Positions 1 to 5,463 of a stretch of 5,576 nucleotides of DNA are shown piece by piece (within the stretch, counting starts at the first letter, position 1; each line of letters starts with the position of its first letter). The position numbers and the translations under genes are program-made. Source of the DNA: Firmicutes bacterium AM55-24TS (lineage in GTDB: Bacteria > Bacillota > Clostridia > UBA1381); NCBI GenBank assembly GCA_003460745.1, contig QTVU01000090.1:1-5576 (forward strand), in the 5' to 3' direction. Under the pieces are notes generated by a model. It saw nothing but the letters and a program-made list of their open reading frames with translations. It was not told where the DNA came from and ran no database searches.

Positions 1-63
1 CCTCGATGGGAGCCAAAGAGCCTCTTCTTGAGGAAAGGTGTCGCGAAGTGACGGAGTAGTGGC
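1..63. repeat. Intergenic multi-hairpin repeat, copy 1 (left end cut by window)
   Basis: This is the 3' part of an element repeated at 113-176 in the same orientation, with few differences between copies. It contains an imperfect hairpin (21-27 with 32-38, loop TTGA) and a second one (40-44 with 48-52, loop GAA, one G-T pair), and it ends in GTAGTGGC. The left half of the element would lie before base 1. No protein-coding content is apparent. From memory, related sequences ending in a GAAGTGACGGAGTGGTGG-like tail are scattered between genes in gut Clostridia, but I could not search for this. Confidence 0.7.
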
Positions 64-81
64 GAAAATAAAAATAGCATA

Positions 82-176
82 GCCACACCACAGTCGGCAT
101 TACAGACAGCTCCTCTCGATGGGAGCCAAAGAGCCTCTCCTTGAGGAGAGGTGTCACGAAGTGACGGAGTGGTGGC
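82..176. repeat. Intergenic multi-hairpin repeat, copy 2 (apparently complete)
   Basis: This copy has imperfect inverted ends (GCCACACCAC at 82-91 and GTGGTGGC at 169-176). Between them are three short hairpins: GCTCC 109-113 with GGAGC 122-126; a perfect 7-bp stem 134-140 with 145-151 (loop TTGA); and GTCAC 153-157 with GTGAC 161-165 (loop GAA). Its right end lies 113 bp from the matching end of copy 1. The shape fits a MITE-like or palindromic intergenic repeat that relies on other machinery to move; no transposase is present. It lies upstream of the hydrolase promoter and could insulate it, which is inference. Confidence 0.75.
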
Positions 177-197
177 AGATAAAAAATAAATTCGTAG

Positions 198-216
198 AGG
201 CGACCATTGGTCGCCT
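198..216. repeat. Perfect 8-bp hairpin, intergenic
   Basis: AGGCGACC (198-205) and GGTCGCCT (209-216) are exact inverted repeats around a 3-base loop, followed by a T-rich stretch on the plus strand. It may be another dispersed intergenic hairpin or a weak terminator for transcription entering from the left. The downstream T-run is interrupted, so terminator activity is uncertain. Confidence 0.55.
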
Positions 217-244
217 TGATTTTATGGGGACACTAAACATTCTC

Positions 245-273
245 TTGACAAAATCACTTATAAAATGTATACT
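245..273 (+). promoter_or_regulatory. Sigma-A type promoter of the alpha/beta hydrolase gene
   Basis: TTGACA at 245-250 matches the consensus -35 box exactly. It is followed by a 17-base spacer and TATACT at 268-273, one mismatch from the consensus -10. Transcription would start near 280, giving a leader of about 20 bases. The leader holds a GGAG Shine-Dalgarno at 290-293, 7 bases before the ATG at 301. This arrangement is the main evidence that the hydrolase gene starts at 301. Confidence 0.82.
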
Positions 274-300
274 AAACAAAAACACTTATGGAGATATTAT

Positions 301-1180
301 ATGAAATTATTGGCGGACTTAATATTAAACGGTGCAGAAACGATGAAAATGTCGGAGAACATAAAAAAGAATTTCAACAATCCCGAAAGAAACAACGGTG
401 AATTGAGCAGATAAATTTAAAGGGTTTATAACAGATGAATGGAATGTGGACGGCTTTAATGTTATAACAGTAAGCGGCAAAAAAACAAACGGGGGACACG
501 TTATATTTTTGCATGGCGGCGGATATGTCGCAGAGGCGACAGCATCTCACAGAAGAATTATTGAAGAACTTGTGAAGATGTACGGATTGAAAGTGACTTT
601 TATAGACTATCCGCTTGCACCCGAGCATACATATGAAAAAACACACAAAATCGTAATGAAAGCATACAGAGAGATTACAATTAAAAATTACGGTGATGAA
701 TTTTATTTGTTCGGTGACAGTGCAGGCGGTGGATTGGCATTGGCAGTTTTGCAGATATTGCGTGATGAAAAAATGATACCGTTTCCGAAAAAGACCGTTT
801 TAATGTCACCATGGGTTGACTTGACTATGAGCAATCCGAAAATAGGGGAGGCGGCGGAACGCGATCCGCTTTTGACGATGGATTGCCTGTACCATGCAGC
901 GGAGCGATATATTGGAAACGGTGACGTTAAAAATCCTGTGCTTTCACCTATATTTGGCAGAATGGATAATCTCGGTAAAATATTTCTTTTGACAGGAACT
1001 CATGAAATTTTAAATCCCGATTGCAGAAAGTTAAAAACAAAGTTGATGGCGGCATACGGTACGGAGCTGGAATTTTATGAGGGTGAAAAAATGGTACACG
1101 ACTGGATTTTGGCAACACCGTTTTATCTTGAGGCATTTAAAGCGATTGAAATGGTCGGAGAATTTTATGTGAACGGCTAA
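301..1180 (+). pseudogene. Alpha/beta hydrolase (HSL/acetyl-esterase type), frame broken by +1 shift
   Basis: Predicted cytoplasmic serine esterase of the alpha/beta-hydrolase fold-3 family; no signal peptide is visible and the substrate is unknown. The start at 301 has a good GGAG site and promoter, but this frame stops at 412-414 after 37 codons. The rest lies one frame over (407-1180), where the only start codon near its beginning is a GTG at 446 with no clear ribosome site. Skipping one base at about 406 gives a continuous protein of about 292 residues, a usual length for the family. In that numbering the oxyanion HGGG is at 71-74, the nucleophile motif GDSAGG has Ser140, the acid is Glu235 or Asp240 in GTHEILNPD, and His266 is in MVHDW. 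All catalytic elements survive, so this is a recent lesion, a sequence error, or (less likely) recoding. The gene stands alone and converges on the L,D-transpeptidase gene. Confidence 0.8.
446..1180 (+). CDS. Alpha/beta hydrolase, intact downstream reading frame
   Basis: This is the 244-codon open part of the broken hydrolase gene, counted from GTG 446. It contains the whole catalytic core: HGGG at residues 23-26, GDSAGGG with Ser92, SPWVDLT at 121-127, GTHEILNPD at 184-192 and His218. It lacks the N-terminal cap helices that fold-3 hydrolases normally carry; these are encoded in the other frame from 301. If the frameshift is real, this product would depend on weak internal initiation and would probably be unstable or inactive. 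If it is an error, this entry should be merged into a gene spanning 301-1180. Confidence 0.7.
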   Translation: MDGFNVITVSGKKTNGGHVIFLHGGGYVAEATASHRRIIEELVKMYGLKVTFIDYPLAPEHTYEKTHKIVMKAYREITIKNYGDEFYLFGDSAGGGLALAVLQILRDEKMIPFPKKTVLMSPWVDLTMSNPKIGEAAERDPLLTMDCLYHAAERYIGNGDVKNPVLSPIFGRMDNLGKIFLLTGTHEILNPDCRKLKTKLMAAYGTELEFYEGEKMVHDWILATPFYLEAFKAIEMVGEFYVNG

Positions 1181-1181
1181 T

Positions 1182-1213
1182 AAAAAAGCAAGCTGATTTC
1201 AGCTTGCTTTTTT
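1182..1213. terminator. Bidirectional intrinsic terminator between converging genes
   Basis: GCAAGCTG (1188-1195) pairs perfectly with CAGCTTGC (1200-1207) around the 4-base loop ATTT. The stem is flanked by A6 on the left and T6 on the right, which extend the pairing to 14 bp. A U-run is therefore produced in either direction. It starts 1 base after the hydrolase stop codon and lies 4 bases beyond the transpeptidase stop codon, so it serves both genes. Confidence 0.9.
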
Positions 1214-1217
1214 GATA

Positions 1218-2570
1218 TTATTCTGTAATATAAATTCTTGTATAGAACGGAATTGTGTTTGCAATCCAGTTAATATCGCTTGGGTGAAGACGTACACAGC
1301 CGTGAGAAATATTTACACCGACACGTCCGTCATATTCTGTACCGTTATAGTAAAGCAATGTTGAATGAAGTGCATAACCGTTATAGAAACGAAGTACAGG
1401 ACCTACATAGTAGCTTGGATAATCCCATTCTGTGCGTTCGATATATTCAAATTGACCTGTGATGGTAGGCGTATTCCATGCACCTAATGCACAAGGAAAT
1501 TCTTTTTGAAGTTCCCAATTATATTGTGAGCCTTGATATACTCTTACCTTATATTCGTGCTTTGAAACCCATACAAGATAATTTGTACGGCTTGTAATAC
1601 CGTTCTTGTTTACAGGTGTTCTGTTGCGATATTCTTTAACCATAGGAGATTCGCCAATGATAATATCAAGGTGGTCGTCGAAATCAAGAACATCAAGACT
1701 TGAATTAAACGATTCGACAAGCGTTCTTACAGGGACAAATAGAGAATCCTCGATATAAACCGTTGCGTGAGGTGCGTATGTATCGTTTCCGAAAATCGTT
1801 GTATATGCACTGTTTGCGTTAAAAATAACTTGGTCTGAACCGACGCTGCAAACTACGCTGTCATATTTAGGGTCGTATGTAACCTTTAATCCCATTGCCT
1901 CACCGATTGCACGAACAGGCATCATTGCGACACCGTCAACTATTCTTGCACGCGGTGAAACGTCTTGAAGAAAGTTACCGCTTACATACATACAAAGTTC
2001 TTTATCGTAATTCGGATTACCGTTCATTGCACAACCGTTATTTTGTACATATTCGCCGTTTTCGTTCAAATATCCGTACGTCTGAACTTCAAGAATACCG
2101 TCAGGCTCAATCTTTTTATCGTAATATTTCAATGAACGAAGTCCCGAAACAAGCTTTACCTTGAATTTTTCGCCCATACGATATTGCGGAACGTTGAATA
2201 TAAGATTTAGCGAAGAAGTATCCTGAGATACGTTTTCGGTAATTGAACCGAGTAATTCATCGGAACTGCTGTAAAGTTCGATAGTTACGTCATTAGGTAT
2301 TATGTACTTATGTGATGTTATGTCAATATTAAGAACAAATTGTGTTGATAATTCGTTCACCGGTATTGTCGGCGTTGAAGTCGGCTTAACTGTCGGCTCT
2401 GCGGTCGGTGTTGCTGTTTCTGTCGGCTCAAATGTTGTTTCCGGTGAAACGGTAGGTTCTTCTGTTACTTGCGGTGTTTCTGTAGGTGCAGGTGACGCTG
2501 TTTCGGCGAATGCACCTATTCCGCTCAAAACGATTGATACGGCAAGAAACATTCCTAAAAATTTTTTCAT
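1218..2570 (-). CDS. Secreted L,D-transpeptidase (YkuD) with copper-amine-oxidase-N-like domain
   Basis: Probable cell-wall enzyme that forms or edits L,D (3-3) peptidoglycan cross-links, acting outside the membrane. The 450 residues show a signal peptide (about 1-22, probable cleavage after AFA), a Pro/Thr/Glu-rich linker (23-70) and a region of unknown type (about 73-200). Next comes a copper-amine-oxidase N-terminal-like domain (about 203-305, with VAMMPVRAIGEAMG and a second half LFVPVRTLVESF). The C-terminal YkuD catalytic domain (about 328-450) has His402 in YALHST and Cys425 in SHGCVRLH. In this family the Cys attacks the donor stem peptide. The start has a strong site, AAGGGGAG, ending 6 bases before the ATG. 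It is monocistronic: its own promoter lies upstream, and terminators lie on both sides. The family assignment is firm; cross-linking versus another wall role is inference. Confidence 0.92.
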   Translation of the reverse strand: MKKFLGMFLAVSIVLSGIGAFAETASPAPTETPQVTEEPTVSPETTFEPTETATPTAEPTVKPTSTPTIPVNELSTQFVLNIDITSHKYIIPNDVTIELYSSSDELLGSITENVSQDTSSLNLIFNVPQYRMGEKFKVKLVSGLRSLKYYDKKIEPDGILEVQTYGYLNENGEYVQNNGCAMNGNPNYDKELCMYVSGNFLQDVSPRARIVDGVAMMPVRAIGEAMGLKVTYDPKYDSVVCSVGSDQVIFNANSAYTTIFGNDTYAPHATVYIEDSLFVPVRTLVESFNSSLDVLDFDDHLDIIIGESPMVKEYRNRTPVNKNGITSRTNYLVWVSKHEYKVRVYQGSQYNWELQKEFPCALGAWNTPTITGQFEYIERTEWDYPSYYVGPVLRFYNGYALHSTLLYYNGTEYDGRVGVNISHGCVRLHPSDINWIANTIPFYTRIYITE

Positions 2571-2600
2571 ATTTATCTCCCCTTAAACTATTATAAAATA

Positions 2601-2629
2601 ATCATATCACACCGAATTATCAAAGTCAA
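2601..2629 (-). promoter_or_regulatory. Sigma-A type promoter of the L,D-transpeptidase gene
   Basis: On the minus strand, TTGACT (plus 2624-2629) is separated by 17 bases from TATGAT (plus 2601-2606). A TGA immediately before the -10 box gives an extended -10. The leader would be about 25 bases and holds the GGGGAG ribosome site at 2577-2582. It lies just downstream of the ymdB terminator, so the gene is an independent unit. Confidence 0.75.
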
Positions 2630-2668
2630 TAAACAATAAAAGCTAAACATAAATTCGGATTAATCACT

Positions 2669-2711
2669 AAAAAAACACATCAAATTTTAACTAAAATGAT
2701 GTGCTTTTTTT
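2669..2711 (-). terminator. Intrinsic terminator downstream of ymdB
   Basis: CACATCA (2676-2682) pairs with TGATGTG (2697-2703). An inner TTTT/AAAA pairing (2685-2688 with 2693-2696) closes the loop AACT after a 2-base bulge. In the minus-strand direction the stem is followed by seven U (plus 2669-2675). It lies just past the ymdB stop codon and separates that gene from the transpeptidase promoter. A T-run on the other side (2705-2711) would also allow weak termination in the plus direction. Confidence 0.8.
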
Positions 2712-2718
2712 ACTTGAC

Positions 2719-3501
2719 TTATTTTTCACGAATAAAAATTCTTTCAATGTCCGTACACAAACCGCTTTGTTCGTCAATGTCAAAAATACAACCGCAAAAT
2801 TGTCCTTTTCCGTTCGCAATTTCAAACTTTTGAGGCATACCTGTAATAAATTTTTTTATTATTGCATTATTCTCTCTGCCGAGTATCGATATTTGAGGAC
2901 CTGTCATTCCGAGGTCGGTTATATTTCCTGTACCTTTCGGAAGAATGACTTCATCGGCTGTTTGAACGTGTGTGTGCGTTCCGAATACGGCTGAAACTTT
3001 GCCGTCAAGGAAATATGCCATAGCAAGTTTTTCGCTTGTTGCCTCTGCATGAAAATCTACTATTATAATATTGGTTGATTTCTTTAATTTTGCAACCTCG
3101 CGTTCGGCAGCGTCGAAAGGGGAGTCGGCGGGGTCAAGATACGTTCTGCCGATAAGATTTACGACTCCGACTTTAACACCGTTTTTTGCGGTAAAAACGA
3201 TACTTCCCTCACCCGGACACTTTTTATTGTAATTCGCCGGACGGATTACGTTTCCCTCGTTACGCATAATATCAACAACTTCTTTGGCGTCCCAAGTGTG
3301 ATTACCCATAGTGATAACGTCAATTCCTGCACGAATAAGCTCGTCATATGCGTTGCGGGCAAGACCTCTGCCGTGGGTGGCATTTTCACCGTTTGCGATA
3401 ACTAAGTCAATACCTTTCTGATATTTCATATCGTCAACATATTTAAAGAGCATATCGCGTCCTATACGGCTGACAATATCTCCGATACATAGAATTTTCA
3501 T
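2719..3501 (-). CDS. ymdB: YmdB-family metallophosphoesterase
   Basis: Binuclear-metal phosphodiesterase of the YmdB family (TIGR00282 type). In Bacillus subtilis YmdB hydrolyses cyclic nucleotides in vitro and affects biofilm and sporulation decisions. The whole protein matches the family in length (260 residues) and motifs: GDIV with Asp8, NGENATHG with Glu39 and Asn40, GNHTWD with Asn67 and His68, DFHAEATSEK with His151, and GTHTHVQTAD with His176 and His178. Every expected metal ligand is present, so an active enzyme is predicted. I chose the start at 3501 because family members begin MKIL..GDIV. An in-frame ATG at 3513 would add MDFI, and the AAAGG before it is only 2 bases away, so either start is possible. 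It lies 3' of rny, as in Bacillus, but with a 242-bp spacer (255 bp to the chosen start) holding foldable RNA, so it may be partly uncoupled from rny. Confidence 0.93.
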   Translation of the reverse strand: MKILCIGDIVSRIGRDMLFKYVDDMKYQKGIDLVIANGENATHGRGLARNAYDELIRAGIDVITMGNHTWDAKEVVDIMRNEGNVIRPANYNKKCPGEGSIVFTAKNGVKVGVVNLIGRTYLDPADSPFDAAEREVAKLKKSTNIIIVDFHAEATSEKLAMAYFLDGKVSAVFGTHTHVQTADEVILPKGTGNITDLGMTGPQISILGRENNAIIKKFITGMPQKFEIANGKGQFCGCIFDIDEQSGLCTDIERIFIREK

Positions 3502-3520
3502 AATAAAATCCATAGCCTTT

Positions 3521-3566
3521 CTGCCCGCAGATTTATTTATAACACTGTCTTATCGTGGGCGGACAG
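3521..3566 (-). promoter_or_regulatory. Hairpin in the ymdB leader, next to its ribosome site
   Basis: In the minus-strand RNA, CUGUCCGC (plus 3559-3566) pairs with GCGGGCAG (plus 3521-3528) over 8 bp with one U-G pair, enclosing a 30-base loop. The U-G pair works only in the minus-strand RNA; on the plus strand it would be a C-A mismatch. The 3' arm ends just before AAAGG, the only purine-rich site near the ymdB start. An alternative 5-bp pairing (3545-3549 with 3562-3566) would compete for the same bases. A regulatory role is inference. Confidence 0.4.
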
Positions 3567-3587
3567 GACGTGTAAAACTGTATAATA

Positions 3588-3617
3588 TATCTAAAATTAA
3601 AATAAATTTTCGTTCAA
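3588..3617 (-). promoter_or_regulatory. Possible weak promoter for ymdB
   Basis: On the minus strand, TTGAAC (plus 3612-3617) is followed after 18 bases by TAGATA (plus 3588-3593). It sits just after the U-run of the element downstream of rny, where a promoter would be needed if that element terminates transcription. Both boxes are imperfect and the region is very AT-rich, so chance is a real possibility. Confidence 0.28.
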
Positions 3618-3624
3618 AATAAAT

Positions 3625-3732
3625 AAAAAAAGGAGTATTACAGAACGGGTAGAAGCTAAACATAAACGGCTTATACAGTGCCTTTATCGCAAAGTATCAA
3701 AGTCATAAATATTTACGCTCTGTAATAACCCC
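3625..3732 (-). ncRNA. Candidate structured RNA or terminator between rny and ymdB
   Basis: In the minus-strand RNA, GGGUUAUUACAGAGCG (plus 3716-3731) pairs with CGUUCUGUAAUACUCC (plus 3632-3647) with 15 of 16 positions paired, two as G-U. Seven U follow directly (plus 3625-3631). Inside, a second stem (plus 3709-3715 with 3657-3663, 7 bp with one G-U) stacks on the first, leaving a 9-base bulge on one side and a 45-base apical part. The apical part holds small hairpins such as 3682-3685 with 3691-3694. It starts about 24 bases after the rny stop codon. It could be a long-looped rny terminator, a stable 3' end, a switch ahead of ymdB, or a short inverted-repeat (MITE-like) insertion. I do not recognise it as a known riboswitch class. 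Confidence 0.5.
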
Positions 3733-3755
3733 AAATTTTTCAAAGTAATGCAAGC

Positions 3756-4607
3756 TTATTTAGCGTAATCAACCGCTCTTGTTTCACGAATCATACTAAC
3801 TTTAATCTGACCCGGATATTCAAGCTCACTTTCAATACGTTTAACAATTTCTTTTGCTACTAGAATCATGCCTTCGTCGTTGACCTTTTCAGGCTTGACC
3901 ATAATTCTGATTTCACGACCTGCTTGAATAGCAAATGACTTTTCAACGCTGTCGAAACTGTTTGCAATTTCTTCAAGGTTTTGTAAACGCTTGATGTAGG
4001 TTTCAAGATTTTCACGTCTTGCTCCCGGACGTGCTGCGGATATTGCATCGGCTGCCTGTACTAAAGAGGCAACGATTGTCTGCGCCTCGACGTCACCGTG
4101 GTGAGCCATAATAGCGTGTACAACATCCTTGTTTTCGCGATACTTCTTTGCAATATCTGCGCCGATAGTAACGTGTGAGCCTTCGACTTCATGGTCAACT
4201 GCTTTACCGATGTCGTGAAGTAAACCTGCACGTTTTGCAAGTGCGACATCGACGCCCAGTTCACCTGCCATAACGCCCGCAAGATGCGAAACCTCAATGC
4301 TATGCTTTAGGACGTTCTGACCGTAACTTGTTCTGAATTTAAGTTTACCAAGCAATTTGATAAGTTCAGGGTGAAGACCGTGTACACCTGTTTCAAATGT
4401 AGCACTTTCGCCCTCTTGCTTGATGATTGATTCAACCTCTTTACGAGATTTTTCAACTGTTTCCTCAATGCGTGCCGGATGAATACGTCCGTCCACGATA
4501 AGCTTCTCAAGTGCAAGACGTGCAACTTCACGTCTGATAGGATCGAAACTTGAAACAATAACTGCCTCAGGAGTATCGTCGATGATTAAATCAACGCCTG
4601 TAAGAGT
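3756..4607 (-). CDS. rny: RNase Y, C-terminal frame (end of KH domain, HD nuclease domain)
   Basis: This frame is open from just inside the KH domain (Thr-Leu-Thr-Gly-Val-Asp) to the natural stop at 3756, 283 residues. It contains the catalytic HD domain: KHSIEVS, then [19 protein letters not shown] with the His-Asp pair, then AHHGD and [12 protein letters not shown], and the conserved [11 protein letters not shown] end. It has no start codon at its beginning. The first usable one is a GTG at 4494-4496, which is simply the conserved Val of [13 protein letters not shown] and has no clear ribosome site. It should therefore be read as the second half of rny, not a separate gene. Confidence 0.85.
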   Translation of the reverse strand, partial: TLTGVDLIIDDTPEAVIVSSFDPIRREVARLALEKLIVDGRIHPARIEETVEKSRKEVESIIKQEGESATFETGVHGLHPELIKLLGKLKFRTSYGQNVLKHSIEVSHLAGVMAGELGVDVALAKRAGLLHDIGKAVDHEVEGSHVTIGADIAKKYRENKDVVHAIMAHHGDVEAQTIVASLVQAADAISAARPGARRENLETYIKRLQNLEEIANSFDSVEKSFAIQAGREIRIMVKPEKVNDEGMILVAKEIVKRIESELEYPGQIKVSMIRETRAVDYAK

Positions 4608-5332
4608 TCAATGGTTCTGATGTTTCGTCCTTCACGACCGATTATACGGCCTTTCATTTCATCACTTGGAAGATTAACAACAGAAACGGTGGTTTCGGCA
4701 ACGTGATCGGCGGCAACTTTTTGAATAGCCAAAGAAACTATGTTCTTTGCTTTCTTTTCCGCGTTCTCCTTTGCCTCTTGCTCAATTTCTTTAACCATCA
4801 TGGCTGCCTCATGCTTTGTTTGATTTTCAACATCTTTTAATAAGATAGTCTTAGCCTCTTCGGCGGTAAGACCTGAAATCTTTTCAATAAGAGCCATTTG
4901 TTGTTCTTTGATTTCTGCTATTTCTTTTTCTTTAGATTCAAGTGACTTTAGTTTTTGACTTAAAGTCTGTTCTTTTTTCTCTAAATTATCTGTTTTCTTG
5001 TCTAAGTTTTCTTCTTTTTGGTTAATTCTGCGTTCCTGACGATTAAGTTCATTTCTGCGTTCCTTAACCTCTGCGTCAAAGTCTGCGCGAAGTTTTTGAT
5101 TTTCTTCTTTAGCCTCAAGCAACAGTTCGCGCTTTTTGGCGTCAGCAGCCTTCTCGGCATCCTTTACAATAGACTTGGCTTTTTCTTCGGCACTGCCGAA
5201 TTCGGCCTCAGCAATTTTCTTTCTGTGTGCAACGCCTAAGTTGAAACCAACAATGACGCCTATAACACATAATACGATTGCAACGATTATCATTACAATT
5301 AATAATACTGTATTAATCAGTAACACCCCCAT
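4586..5332 (-). CDS. rny: RNase Y, N-terminal frame (membrane anchor, coiled coil, start of KH)
   Basis: This frame runs 248 codons from ATG 5332 and ends at an out-of-frame stop at 4586-4588. The first 242 residues are genuine RNase Y: hydrophobic anchor [20 protein letters not shown], a long Lys/Glu-rich coiled coil used for dimerisation, and [18 protein letters not shown] of the KH RNA-binding domain. The last six residues (LLQALI) are frameshift product. If the shift is real, the product would be a membrane-bound, nuclease-less fragment that could still dimerise. The ATG at 5332 is the natural family start position, but the upstream sequence offers only a weak site (TTGGTAAAC). Confidence 0.85.
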   Translation of the reverse strand: MGVLLINTVLLIVMIIVAIVLCVIGVIVGFNLGVAHRKKIAEAEFGSAEEKAKSIVKDAEKAADAKKRELLLEAKEENQKLRADFDAEVKERRNELNRQERRINQKEENLDKKTDNLEKKEQTLSQKLKSLESKEKEIAEIKEQQMALIEKISGLTAEEAKTILLKDVENQTKHEAAMMVKEIEQEAKENAEKKAKNIVSLAIQKVAADHVAETTVSVVNLPSDEMKGRIIGREGRNIRTIELLQALI

Positions 5333-5362
5333 AAAAAGTTTACCAATGCTTAATAATGGGGG
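5326..5362 (-). promoter_or_regulatory. Stem that encloses the rny start codon
   Basis: In the rny mRNA, CCCCCAU (plus 5356-5362) and AUGGGGG (plus 5326-5332) are exact complements of 7 bp, five of them G-C, around a 23-base loop. The 3' arm is the start codon itself plus the next four G. Such a stem would hide the AUG, and no strong Shine-Dalgarno is present to compensate. Translational control, perhaps by RNase Y itself, is inference. Confidence 0.45.
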
Positions 5363-5463
5363 ACTTCTTAAAATGACTGCGTCCTATACAACTGAATACT
5401 TCATAAACCTCTATGAAACAGATGCAGGTAAAGTACCATAGTGATTTGTAATCATACAAGAGC
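5333..5463. other. Intergenic region upstream of rny
   Basis: I found no convincing promoter for rny here on the minus strand. The stretch holds the distal arm of the start-codon stem, an 18-base inverted repeat TTCATA-N6-TATGAA (5400-5417), and sequence just left of the tandem repeat that loosely resembles the end of the repeat unit. The rny promoter may lie beyond 5576 or be non-consensus. Confidence 0.4.

Larger units (their letters stand above)
3756..5332 (-). pseudogene. rny: RNase Y gene with a -1 frameshift (joined span)
   Basis: RNase Y is the membrane-anchored endoribonuclease that starts mRNA decay in many Firmicutes. The span encodes a full-length family member of 525 residues if one base is restored at 4607-4608, where the minus strand reads GAACT and the conserved Glu-Thr-Leu-Thr-Gly needs GAAACT. 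Parts in order: membrane helix (about 4-30), coiled coil (about 35-190), KH domain with GREG at 232-235, HD domain with His344, His373-Asp374, HHGD at 411-414 and Asp429, and the conserved C-terminal tail [11 protein letters not shown]. Nothing else is missing and both halves match the family closely, which suggests a very recent lesion or a sequence error in a short A-run. It is followed by ymdB, as in Bacillus. No strong Shine-Dalgarno precedes the ATG. Confidence 0.85.

Noticed and set aside
119..304. Plus-strand open frame of 61 codons at the left
   Set aside because: It runs through the hairpin repeat, the 198-216 hairpin and the hydrolase promoter and leader. It has no ribosome site, so it is a chance frame.
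374..646. Minus-strand Cys-rich frame opposite the hydrolase
   Set aside because: It lies antisense to the clearly conserved hydrolase core, with no ribosome site or family resemblance.
2302..2586. Plus-strand frame rich in Val/Gly/Ser
   Set aside because: It is the antisense of the Pro/Thr linker and signal peptide of the transpeptidase; its repetitive look comes from that low-complexity coding sequence.
3581..3709. Plus-strand TATAAT at 3581-3586 followed by AAAGGAG and a short frame
   Set aside because: There is no -35 box, and the frame after the purine run begins with a rare ATT and ends after about 23 codons. The AAAGGAG is better explained as the base of the minus-strand stem and its U-run.
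3756..4496. Stand-alone HD-domain protein starting at GTG 4496
   Set aside because: The frame continues upstream with conserved RNase Y sequence to the frameshift at 4607, and the GTG is an internal conserved Val without a ribosome site.
5373..5441. Small plus-strand frame of 22 codons ([20 protein letters not shown]...) upstream of rny
   Set aside because: It has a plausible ATG and a G-run 10 bases before it, but no promoter, no recognisable family, and it overlaps the rny leader on the opposite strand. It could be a gene remnant; support is too weak.
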